Notes under the pieces: generated by a model
Database searches by the model: none
The model's input: only the letters and a program-made list of their open reading frames with translations
What the model was told of the DNA's origin: nothing
Position numbers and translations under genes: made by a program
Shown here: piece by piece, positions 37,577-48,200 of the stretch
Numbering within the stretch: position 1 is the stretch's first letter
Layout: each line of letters starts with the position of its first letter
DNA from: Bacteroidota bacterium
GTDB taxonomy: Bacteria > Bacteroidota > Bacteroidia > AKYH767-A > OLB10
DNA: 64,000 nt
Direction of reading: 5' to 3'
Assembly (NCBI GenBank): GCA_016713525.1
Contig: JADJOZ010000033.1
Location: 248,001 to 312,000, forward strand

Positions 37577-38194
37577 ATGATCCGGAATTTGGTTGTTAAG
37601 CTGTGCATCCTTTATCACTTTTCTTTCTTTCTTCTTTCAAATGTTTTTGGTCAGGATGTTTCTATTTTAAATAACTTCAATGCATTTGAAGCCGAAGGTA
37701 GGGTTACACTCAATTGGGTAATTAAATCAGGAAGTACCTGTAATGGTATTACCATATTTCGCTCAGTTGATGAAGTAAATTTTGAAGTCATCGGCGATAT
37801 TCAAGGTGTGTGCGGAAATCTTTCCCAACCCGAACCCTATTCATTTGTGGATGTGAATCCTGTGAAGAATGCAATCAATTGCTATAAACTTGAATTGGGA
37901 AATTATGGTTTTTCGGAAGCTGTAAAAATTGAAATTATTGATATCGGAAATTCTGGTTATCAGATAAGGCCTCATCCAATTACTTCAACAGGAAAAATAT
38001 TCTTCAGCAATAAGCAATTAAGCAGTCATAAAATTACTATTTACAATGCGGAAGGTAAGGTGGTTTATGGTTCATTCACTGAACAAGATTTCTTTGAAGT
38101 AAATAGTGTAGATTTTTCTTCAGGATTGTATTTCTTTGATATTTCAAATCTTGCAGGAAATGCCAGCATTACGGGAAAAATTGTTTTCAGGTGA
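37577..38194 (+). CDS. Small T9SS-sorted secreted protein
   Basis: 205 residues from the ATG at 37577 (MIRNLVVKLCILYHFSFFLLSNVFGQ signal peptide). The frame opens nine codons earlier at a TTG. A single fibronectin-like domain (GRVTLNWVIKSGSTCNGITIFRSVDEVNFEVIGDI) leads into a T9SS sorting domain (IRPHPITSTGKIFF, GLYFFDISN, end GKIVFR). No enzymatic feature. Lies 100 bp after the ASPIC/UnbV gene in the same direction, possibly with its own promoter. Confidence 0.75.
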   Translation: MIRNLVVKLCILYHFSFFLLSNVFGQDVSILNNFNAFEAEGRVTLNWVIKSGSTCNGITIFRSVDEVNFEVIGDIQGVCGNLSQPEPYSFVDVNPVKNAINCYKLELGNYGFSEAVKIEIIDIGNSGYQIRPHPITSTGKIFFSNKQLSSHKITIYNAEGKVVYGSFTEQDFFEVNSVDFSSGLYFFDISNLAGNASITGKIVFR

Positions 38195-38384
38195 TATCAA
38201 GAATATCAGTTAATTAGGCTTTTGGCTAACCAGCTGAAGTAAGTATAAAGTATTAGAAAATGACTTTAAAATCAATTGATGAAAATTCAAGCCATTGAAT
38301 ATCAAGTAATTCGATATTTTATTTTTATTACAATATCTAAAGTGTTTTTTTTACTTTTACCAAAATTTAAACCCCTTCAAAATC

Positions 38385-39281
38385 ATGAAATTAATTAATG
38401 CTCTAACTACAGGAATACTTGCTTCCTCAATGTTATTTATGTTTACCGGTTGTAGCAAAGATGACGATAATAATTCATCTAATACTCCAACTCCCGCCGT
38501 GGCATCAATGACTGCCAAAGTTGACGGAGTAACCTGGACTTCCTTAACCAACAAGGTTTCCGCATCAATAATTAGCAATGTCACAAATCTGACAGGTGTT
38601 GCAAGTGATTCTACTTTATTAACGATCACCATTCAAGATGCTGTTGCTGTAGGTGATACAATTGATCTTGGCCCCGGAAGCGGAAATGCCGGTGTGTTTG
38701 CATTAACTCCTAATGGTACTGCTAATGGATGGTCATCAAATGGAAATGCTGCCTGCTATGGTGAAATGATTATTACTGCCATGGATGTGACAAATAAAAA
38801 AATATCAGGAACATTTGAATATAAAGTTTGGAGAGCAACAGACAATACTTTTAAAACAATTACGGATGGTGTGTTTACCAATGTTACTTATGCCACTTCA
38901 ATCACAAGTGGAGGAAATAATACCTTCACCGTAAAAATTGATGGTGTGACATTTACTCCTGCCATTATTTCAGGTACAGCAAGTTTTGGTAATTTGATTA
39001 TTTCCGCTGCCGACAACCAAGGTAGTAAAGCAGTAGGAATTACAGTTCCTGAAACTGTTACTCCGGGAACTTATGCAATAGGTACTATCGGCGATTTGTA
39101 TTATGGAACTTATAATCCCAACTCTTCAATTTTTACTGTTTCAGATTCTGGTTCAGTAGTAATTTCTTCTCATAATACAACAACAAACAATATTGTAGGT
39201 ACTTTCAATTTTGTTTCAAGCCCTTTTGGTGGAGGAACATCTTATGAATTAACTTTCGGATCATTTAACATTACTTATTGA
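38385..39281 (+). CDS. Lipoprotein with two DUF6252-like domains
   Basis: 298 residues. A lipobox (MFTGC, then SKDDDNNSS) gives a surface or periplasmic lipoprotein. Two similar halves each start MTAKVDGVTWT / FTVKIDGVTFTP and end in ISGTFEYKVW...ITDGVFTNVTY / IVGTFNFVSS...LTFGSFNITY, the DUF6252 pattern. The halves are an internal duplication. Role unknown. Confidence 0.75.
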   Translation: MKLINALTTGILASSMLFMFTGCSKDDDNNSSNTPTPAVASMTAKVDGVTWTSLTNKVSASIISNVTNLTGVASDSTLLTITIQDAVAVGDTIDLGPGSGNAGVFALTPNGTANGWSSNGNAACYGEMIITAMDVTNKKISGTFEYKVWRATDNTFKTITDGVFTNVTYATSITSGGNNTFTVKIDGVTFTPAIISGTASFGNLIISAADNQGSKAVGITVPETVTPGTYAIGTIGDLYYGTYNPNSSIFTVSDSGSVVISSHNTTTNNIVGTFNFVSSPFGGGTSYELTFGSFNITY

Positions 39282-39292
39282 TAGAATTTAAT

Positions 39293-39331
39293 TTAAAAAA
39301 AGAGCGCAGTCATAAACTGTGCTTTTTTTTA
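39293..39331. terminator. Bidirectional terminator
   Basis: An A-run, GCGCAGT...ACTGTGC stem and T-run lie between the convergent DUF6252 lipoprotein and pirin genes. Confidence 0.8.
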
Positions 39332-39346
39332 TGGATTAAAATCAGA

Positions 39347-40217
39347 TTAATTCAATACGCCAAATTTTCCTGATTGATATTCCTGAAAGGCTTCCTGTAA
39401 TTCTTCCTGAGTATTCATTACAAAAGGACCATACTGCGCAATTGGCTCATCAATTGGTTCGCCACTAAGAACAAGCAACACACTGTTGGTTTCTGCTTTA
39501 ATGCTTATTGATTCACCCTTCGTTTTTGAATATTACAAATTGGTGCGTATCTGCAGCTTCTCCATTGACTTCTACTTTGCCATTAATCACCAGTATGAAT
39601 GTATTGTGTTTTTCAGGAGTCTCGAATTCCAAACTTCCATTTGCATTTAATTTCACATCATATACATTTATTGGTGTGAATGTGGATGCAGATCCTGTAA
39701 CGCCATTTAATTCACCGGCAATAATGTTTACATAACCACCATTTTCAGGCAATGTTACTTTATTCATTTTTGCTGCTTCAAGAGCTTGATATTTTGGAGG
39801 TGTTAACTTGTCCTTTTTAGGTAAGTTAACCCATAACTGTACCATTTCAAATGGGCCACCTGATTTCGAAAATTTCGTTTCATGATATTCCTTATGCAAA
39901 ATACCTGCACCTGCAGTCATCCATTGTACATCACCCGGATGTATCACACCGCTGTTGCCACTACTATCATGATGTGCCACACTCCCCTGATAAGCAATAG
40001 TTACTGTTTCAAATCCTTTGTGAGGATGTACATCAACACCTCGGGGTTGATCACTTGGCCCGAAATCGTATGCAGGATTAAAATCAAGCATTAAAAAGGG
40101 ACTCACTAATTTCCGATCAGAAATCATTCCCGGGAAATAGTTGAATACCCTGAAACCATCTCCAACCATGCCATATCGCCCTGGCCGGGATACTACTTGC
40201 AATATTTTCTTTTTCAT
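39347..40217 (-). CDS. Pirin-family protein, frameshifted
   Basis: From the ATG at 40217 (MKKKILQVVSRPG). The N-terminal cupin carries the metal site residues in VHPHKGFETVTIAYQGSVAHHDS and GAGILHKEYHE. This frame stops at 39513 after VIFKNEG. The normal pirin C-terminus (GESISIKAETNSVLLVLSG, then EPIAQYGPFVMNT) continues in the next frame to a stop at 39347-39349. One base fewer in the three-base run at 39516-39518 restores it. Pirins bind iron; some have quercetinase activity. Stands alone. Confidence 0.9.
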
Positions 40218-40449
40218 TCTTTTCAACCCACTGATTTTTCAGGTCAGGTTGCATCAAAGAAACAAAGTTTTTGTGAAATGGTTTAGTAAATGTACTGCAC
40301 CTTACTTGATTTGTTATCTGATAGATAATCAGAATATTACAAGTGTGTTTGCTAATACCGGTTTTTATACACATAACGACCTCGCAGACTTTTATTACTT
40401 TTTTTAAGTATTTTTACCCCAAGCAAATGTTCCCATCCCGAAAGTCAAC

Positions 40450-41133
40450 ATGAATAGCCCCAATTTAATAAATGATATTTTCCAATGGGATGTGAAGGCA
40501 TGGTCGACAGCATTGCCTTTCTGGGAACAAAAAATTAAAGAAATTCCGACAGGTAAAGCGCTTGAATTAGGAGGTCGCCAGGGAGGTTTGTCTCTTTGGC
40601 TGGCAACAAAGGGTTTCAATGTGATATGCTCGGATCTTAGTGAGAGTGAAGTGACAGCAAAACCATTGCATCAAAAATATCAATTGACAAATATTGGTTA
40701 TGCAGATATTGATGCCACTGCTATTCCTTTTCAGGATCACTTTGATATTATCGTTTTTAAATCCATTATCGGCGGTATTGGCCGCTTTGGCGGGATGGAA
40801 TTGCAGCAACAAACATTTGATAGTATTTACAATGCTTTAAAGCCCGGCGGGTATTTATTATTTGCTGAAAATTTAATTGCATCACCATTGCATCAGTTTC
40901 TGAGAAAGAAATTTGTTAAGTGGGGTGATACCTGGCGTTATGTTTCTCTTGATGAATTAAGGACATTCACTAAGGAATTTCGCAATGTTGAAATTCATGC
41001 GACAGGTTTTAAAAGTGCATTCGGACGATCCGAATCTCAAAGGAATTTATTTTCAATGATAGATAAAAGCATATGCAATTCCATTGTACCTGATAACTGG
41101 AAATATATTGCATATGGAGCTGCACAGAAATAA
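40450..41133 (+). CDS. Class I SAM-dependent methyltransferase
   Basis: 227 residues. The SAM motif I is LELGGRQGGLSLWLA, followed by the acidic motif VICSDLS and a post-II region ALKPGGYLLFAENL. Fold and motifs fit a class I methyltransferase. The N-terminal phrase FQWDVKAWSTALPFWE is shared with Bacteroidota homologues near surface polysaccharide genes. Substrate unknown. No signal peptide. The next gene starts 17 bp downstream. Confidence 0.82.
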   Translation: MNSPNLINDIFQWDVKAWSTALPFWEQKIKEIPTGKALELGGRQGGLSLWLATKGFNVICSDLSESEVTAKPLHQKYQLTNIGYADIDATAIPFQDHFDIIVFKSIIGGIGRFGGMELQQQTFDSIYNALKPGGYLLFAENLIASPLHQFLRKKFVKWGDTWRYVSLDELRTFTKEFRNVEIHATGFKSAFGRSESQRNLFSMIDKSICNSIVPDNWKYIAYGAAQK

Positions 41134-41150
41134 GTTAAACCGCATTCTGT

Positions 41151-42218
41151 TTGATATCTAAGATATTCTTTCCGGCATTAATTTATCTGATTTGCTCTTG
41201 CATGCCTGTGTTTTTGATTGCTCAGGACACGATTTCGAAAAATCGAATCGGTATTTTACCAGTACCATCGTTCGGTTATTCTCCTGAAACAGGAACCTAT
41301 TTTGGCGCTGTAGCACTTTTTACTTTTCAAAAAAATTCCGATTCAATTTCACGGGCAGGAAATGCTAAAGTTGAGTTTGTTTATACACTAAAAAAACAAA
41401 TTATCCTGGAAACAGAATGGAATATGCCTTTTGATTCTGGCAACTATTTTACCAAAGGATTAATCCATTTTTCCAAATACCCCGATCGCTATTTTGCAAA
41501 TGAGAAAGGTGGATCCGATTTCAAAGGATATTATTTTTTGAGTGAAAGAATATCAGCGGAAGCATCTATGCTTAAACGGGTCAGAAAGGAATTTTATGGC
41601 GGACTTAGCTTTAAATTTGTTGACTATTCAGTATTGAGGGATTCTTTCCCGCTAAATATCGGAATTCCTGATGCAAATGCAACTGTTATCGGTGGAGGTC
41701 CTACCGTATTTTTTGATTCAAGAGACCATTTACTAACTCCATCAAAAGGATGGTATATATGGGTTAATGGAGGTTTTTATTCATCGAAAAATGATTATTT
41801 TAAACTGACTTTGGATTTCAGAAAGTATTTTTCAGGTAAGCTGGGTAATACTTTCTCCTTTCGCCTGCTACAGGAATTTAATACATCAAAATCGCCATTT
41901 TTTGATTTGCCAAGGATTGGTGGAGATGAAATTACCCGTGGCATTTACAGTGGCCGCTTTTTTAATGATCATTCCGCCATCCTGCAAATGGAATACAGAT
42001 TTAAAGTATACAGGCGCTGGGGTGTTTCTGTTTTCGGAGGAGGATCAACAGTTTATAATCGCTATTCGGCACTGAACAACCTGGAATTATTTAGTAATGC
42101 AGGGTCTGGCCTAAGGTTTATGATTGATAGAAAAGGGAAAACAAATTTGCGCCTTGATTATGCTATCGGATCTTATGGGAGCTCCGGATTTTATGTGGCA
42201 TTCGGTGAATCCTTTTAA
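41151..42218 (+). CDS. BamA/surface-antigen (Omp85-type) outer-membrane barrel
   Basis: 355 residues with TTG start at 41151, since an in-frame stop lies five codons upstream and no ATG precedes the signal peptide (KIFFPALIYLICSCMPVFLIAQ). The body is a beta-barrel: alternating strands, GYSPETGTYFGAVALFTF, FFDSRDHLLTPSKGWYIWVNGGF, LPRIGGDEITRGIYSGRF (the Omp85 L6 region) and a C-terminal aromatic strand ending YVAFGESF. No POTRA domains, so it is the short barrel-only form. Likely an outer-membrane assembly or transport protein, role undefined. Closed by a hairpin terminator. Confidence 0.8.
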   Translation: MISKIFFPALIYLICSCMPVFLIAQDTISKNRIGILPVPSFGYSPETGTYFGAVALFTFQKNSDSISRAGNAKVEFVYTLKKQIILETEWNMPFDSGNYFTKGLIHFSKYPDRYFANEKGGSDFKGYYFLSERISAEASMLKRVRKEFYGGLSFKFVDYSVLRDSFPLNIGIPDANATVIGGGPTVFFDSRDHLLTPSKGWYIWVNGGFYSSKNDYFKLTLDFRKYFSGKLGNTFSFRLLQEFNTSKSPFFDLPRIGGDEITRGIYSGRFFNDHSAILQMEYRFKVYRRWGVSVFGGGSTVYNRYSALNNLELFSNAGSGLRFMIDRKGKTNLRLDYAIGSYGSSGFYVAFGESF

Positions 42219-42260
42219 AAAAAAATCGGACAACATAATTTTTTATGTTGTCCGATTAAA
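42216..42260. terminator. Bidirectional terminator
   Basis: AATCGGACAACATAA pairs with TTATGTTGTCCGATT between the convergent barrel and M4 protease genes, with A and T tracts on the flanks. Confidence 0.9.
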
Positions 42261-42270
42261 ATGCTATTGG

Positions 42271-45200
42271 TTACTTAATTTTTAAAACACGTTGTGTAAA
42301 TGGTACTCCATCTATATGGAATATCACCATATAAGCTCCTGGGGCATCTCCTGTAAATTTAAATGTATGTTTTCCGGTCGCAAGTTTTAAATCTCTGGCA
42401 AATTCTTTCACCACACGACCTAACACATCATTTATTTGTAATGAAATCTCTCTTTCACCATTCAATTCAAATTCAATTGTTACATCATCTTTAAAAGGAT
42501 TTGGTAATAATGTAAGAGATGACATTCCTTCGGGCAAATCAATTCCAACCGGCAAAATGACTATGGTGTCGGTTAAGTTGACCACACAGGAGCCTGATGT
42601 TACGGTTAATGTAACAGGATATGATCCTGCTGCAGTGTAAATATGGGTTGGATTTATTAATGTTGACAAGAACCCATCACCAAAATTCCATAAATAAGTT
42701 GCGGCGGTTTGTGTTGCTGCAGTAAATTGCAAGGTTTGCCCGATTTGTTGCAGTCCACTCACTGTGAACGCTGCACTTACCACAGAAACCGTAACTGAAA
42801 TGGATGTGCTGTCACTTCCAAATGCATTTGTTGCAACTAATGAAACCTGATATACGCCACTTGAAGCGTATTGATGAGTAGGATTTTGAAGAACCGAGGT
42901 TTGACCATCTCCAAAATACCATAACCAGGTAGTAGGTAAATTATTCGACCCATCTGTAAAGCTCACAATACCATTGCAATTGTCTATTGAATCAATGGCA
43001 GCAAGTGCAACCGGAGGCAGACTGTTACTGATTACGGTTACAGTATAATCTTCAAATTGTCCGTTTACCAGATTTATACATGGGGAAGGAATCGAATTGA
43101 CCGATCTGTCTGACCCGATGCGCATTCGCAACGGAGTATTTAACACAGCAGTTAACGGTATAGTAATGTTTCCATTGTGAGTGCCAATTGCCTGTGAAGC
43201 AAAAACATTTTCTGCAGCAGCAAATACACCATCATTGTTGAAATCAATCCAGCATCTCACATTTTCATTGGAAGTAGCACCGGTGGTAACAGCAATAGGA
43301 TAACTTAATCCTTGTGTCACAATAGTTGCAGCTGTACATGAATAATCCTGGAAGCCTTGTATGGCATTCTGTGTTGTATTATTTATTGTATTAAATGTAA
43401 CATTTGTTATTCCAGCACTACAACAGAAAGCAGAAGTAATAGGACTACATAATGGTGCTGAAGGGCCATTCACTCCAATTATAGTTACCGAAATTGTAAT
43501 GGAATCACATCCTGAAACATTACATGCTATCAGTTTCACCGGATAGGTTCCGGCAGAAATATAAGTGTGAACCGGATTTTCCAAAGTGGAAGTGCCGCCA
43601 TCACCAAAATCCCACAACCAAGAGGTAGCTCCATTAACGGTTTCATCGGTGAAATTTACTATCCCAGAACAATTACCTATGCTTGCATAATCAAAATCAG
43701 CACAAGGGTTTGCATTTATACTCATGGAAATATAAACGGAATCTATTGGATTTAAAGGATCATTGCTATTGATTACCAGATATGAATTATAAGACCCCGC
43801 AGCTAATTGTCCCGAACTTAATGTTACATAAATGAGTGTTGAGTCACCTGGAGTTAATGTATCTGATAAACTACTCAATTGTATCCAGGGTGATAAAGAA
43901 TTTGAATTACCATTTTGTATGATATTCGCAATAATACGTTGTGTAAATGCATTGAATGCGAAGTAATCGAAGCCCAGAAATACTCCTCTTCCGGCTCCTG
44001 TATTCCTGTAGCTGATTACATCATTATTGTTATAGGTTGCTAATGTAACTTTATCAGGATTTGTGAATGAATGATAGAAGGTTGCATTTGGGATAGGAAT
44101 GCTTAAAGGAATATTGTCCATGTAGGCATGTGTGGTATCAGTTATAGTTAACGTTCCGGTGTTTACATTGGTAAGGAAGCTACCGGTAAACATACCCATA
44201 TCATAGATTCTGTTGGTACTACCTCCGCCAACTGATCCCAATACCACAACCACTCCTCCTGCATTCATGTAGTTCTGAACTACAGGACCGAATGATGTAT
44301 AGTGAGTGCTGGTACCTGTTTCCTGTTCAGGCATCAGCAATAAATCAATGCCATTGAGGAGTCCTGTTAATACACTGGCATCTGTGGTGTTTGATGTTGT
44401 AAGGGTGTACTTGGTGAAATAGGCATTGATAGCTGCAATTGTATTTGGATACTCACCGGTCATGTCAACGCCCTGGGTTAATGCCAACACCCTTACTGTG
44501 TCAGTTAAGTTGTACCCACTGGCATTGAAAATTAAGTCAGGTCCTCCGGTATTGTAAATCCACAATGGAATTGTAACGGAATCAGAGCAGGCGTCCAGAT
44601 TTACAATTATAGAATCCGGAACGGTTAGAATCTGTGGCGCAAGAGTGCTTGTGCCGGTCAGACAAATTACAGTATCAACATCATTGCTCTGTACAGTAAG
44701 GAAGCTGTTGAATGTTCCTGCTGTTTGAGGATTAAATGTTACTGCGACCGATTGTGTAGCACCAGGTGCAATCGAAAGGGTGGTGGGATTCACACTGTAA
44801 GCATTGTTGGCAGGAGTGATTGATGTAATTTGTAATGTGTCGCACCCATTGTTGCCAAATGTTATGTTTTGAGATGCTGATAAATATTGCCCCACCTGAC
44901 CAAAATGTAAGCACGAATCGGAAACTGTCATCAATGGATCGCCTGCCACATTTAATGTAATCGAAATGATCAAAGGTGAATGTGCTGTATCATTTGAGTT
45001 AATTAATATTTGGCTGGTATATAAACCTGCTGTAAGTCCGGAACTGTTAAATGTCAGATAAACAACAACGGAATCACCCGGTGCAATGGTATCCGACGAT
45101 GAGGTTGTTTGCACCCACGGTGGTAAAGCATTAATTCTGCTATTCTCAACAATATTTGCAATAATTCGTTGCGTTTGAGCACTGCTTGCAAAGTAATCGA

Positions 45201-48200
45201 ATCCTAAAAACACTGCTCTGCCTGTTCCGATATTGCGATATGATAATACATCGCCTGTGTTATGGATAATCAGGGTTTCTTTATCAGGATTGGTGAAATT
45301 ATGGTAGAGTGTAGCGTTTACAGCAGCAACTGTAGGTGGAATATTTTCCATGTATTCATGCGTAGTATCAGTTACCGTCATAATACCTGTATTTGCATTG
45401 GTCATGTAGTTTCCAGTAAACATTCCCATTGTATATACACGATCCTGGCTTCCGGCCCCGACCGACCCCAGCACCAAAGCAACACCACCATTGTTCATGA
45501 AGTTTTGTATGGCTGGTGTGAATAAAGGATATTGGGTGATTGTACCTGATTCCTGTTCTGGAAATAGAACCAGATCCTTACCGGCGAGGAGTGAACTAAA
45601 GACTGCTGAATCGGTGGTGGAGGAAGTTGTCAGATTATATTTGGTGAAATAATTATTTATTGCAGTTATGGTGTTCGGATATTCGGTAGTTAAGTCCACA
45701 CCATGTGTCATCGACAATACATTCACAGAATCAGTAAATGAACCACCTGTTGTATTGTAAACCAGGTCACCAGTCCCGGTGTTATAAATAGTATAAGGAA
45801 TAGTAACAGAATCATTACAATTCAATGAAACGCCAAATGAAACGGGATTAACTTCAATATTTGGCATTGCCTGAACAGTGATGTTTTGTGTTAATGTATC
45901 AGTAGAAACGCAATTGGTAACAATCAGTGTTACAGGAAAAACTCCTGAAGCAAAATAAGCATGAGATGGATTTTGTTGTGCAGAAGTTGCGCCATCACCA
46001 AAATCCCAAAGCCATGATTCAGGAGCATTGGTTGAAGCATCTGTAAATGGTACCGGAATAGCGAATGGTGGATTAAAAGAAGGTACACTCCAGTTAGCAA
46101 CTGTCGGAATCTGACTACCTATAACCGAAGTCCATGTGGCATAGTAACCGGCAAAAGTTGTGGAACTGTTCGATGTCCATCTAATGAGCATCTTACCGGA
46201 TGTAGCAGTAACATTTGCAGGGATGTTTGATCCGGAAGCAGTAAGTATAATGGGATCGGTCAGTTGATCGCCATCATGAACATATAGAATATCACTTCCT
46301 TGCGTTACAAATTGCAGAAATGAAAGTGTAATACTTGTTGCACATGGTGGGGCAATGATCAGGGAACAATTTTCATTATTCTGATATCCTCCCAGTGGTC
46401 CACCTGAATCGTACAGTTCACCTGTTTGCGAAGATATTGTGGTGGTAGCACCACACATATTTACTGCAGTAACAACTTCAATATATGCAGTTTTAGTAAT
46501 GGAATTATTACCAAATCCGTTCGAAGCAGTTAGTGTTACAGGGTAAATTCCCGGAACGTTATATACTATTGATGGGTTTTGGTCTGTTGATGTAGTTGTA
46601 ACTGCACCTGTGAATGTCCACGACCAGGCTGTGGGAGCATTAATGGTGAGATCGGTAAAGTTTACTGTAGCGCCAACCGGAACCGAAACCTGATCGGCGA
46701 TAAAATCGGCAATTGGAGGTAAAGTATTTGCAATAAAAGTAATGGTATAATCTTCAGCTTGTCCATTGGCAGGATCATAACATGCTGAAATAATCGTATT
46801 TGCAGCAACATCATCAATGACACGCATGCGTAGTGGTGTGTTCAGGACGGCCGTTAGTGGAGTCTGCACAACACCTGTATGATTTCCGGTTTTATTATCT
46901 GAAATAAATACCAGTTCATCGGTATTATTAAAGCTTCCATCATTATTGTAATCAATCCACATTCTTACATCTTCAAGTACACCGGTACCTGTTGTTACAG
47001 ATACCAGAACCGGGTCGCCCGCAGTTACTGTTGTAGCTGTTCCACATGTAAAATCTTTATACCCTTCACTGGCATCAACCGTTGTATTGTTGATGGTATT
47101 AAAGTTCACGTTCGTTATGCCGGCATTACAGCAATAAGACAAAGTTACCGGAGAACAGGAAGCTGAAACCGGACCCCCGCCATTTGTTATTGTGATGTAA
47201 TTTGTTTTGGTCACAGTATCTGAAGTTCCACACAATCCGGTACCATAGGTAATCAGTTCCACTGTGTAAGTTCCTGCAGCAGTGTATGTATGACCGGGTG
47301 ATGTTTGTGTTGATGTGTTACCATCACCAAAATCCCAGCTATAAGTGCAGCGATTCGTGGATTGATTTATGAAATTTACAGTTCCGGGCACTGTACAAAC
47401 AAAATTGATGTTCGAACTAAACTGTGCTACCACCGCATTACTGAACAGACCGCCAACACCAGCTGCATACCAGGCATTAGTTACCTGAATTTCTTCATCA
47501 GAACAGCTACCGAATAAATCAATAGCCGATTGAATAGCATAAAATCTGGCATCTGCATAAGTTGCATTTGGAGTTAGGTACACGGTTAGATTCCGATAAC
47601 TGATTTCGCTTGCATGGTCCATGCCAATAGGAACAATAGAATATGTATCGCCATTATCGTTTGTTCCCGATCCGCCCTGACAAAGTAAATAGTAATAGTA
47701 ATTCATAACTCCACTGTTGGTATGAACTGCTCCTGCAGAACTCCAGAAATTACCCAAATAGGTATCAGGGTGACTATACTGATTCGGATTCGACATATTC
47801 CGGAATGGAATGCCACTTATATTTACCTGATCTCCTTCAAGAAAATTTGCTGTTGTTGGATTTTTAAAGAAATCGATTGATACTCCGAAACAATCACTGA
47901 ATGACTCATTCAATGCTCCCGATTCATTGGCATAAACAAGTGCTGCAGAAAATTGCGTAACTGCATGCGTGATTTCATGACCTACAATATCAAGTGATGT
48001 AAGTGGAGTAAAATCTACCCCATCACCATCACCATAAGTCATGTAATTTCCATTCCAGAAAGCATTCACATAATTATTTGAATAATGAACATAAGAAACC
48101 ATTTGTGCTCCTGCATTGTCATAGGAATTTCTTCCAAAATTAGTCAGGTAAAATTCATGAGTGGCTTCAGTACCAAAGTGTGCATCGTATGCATATTTAT

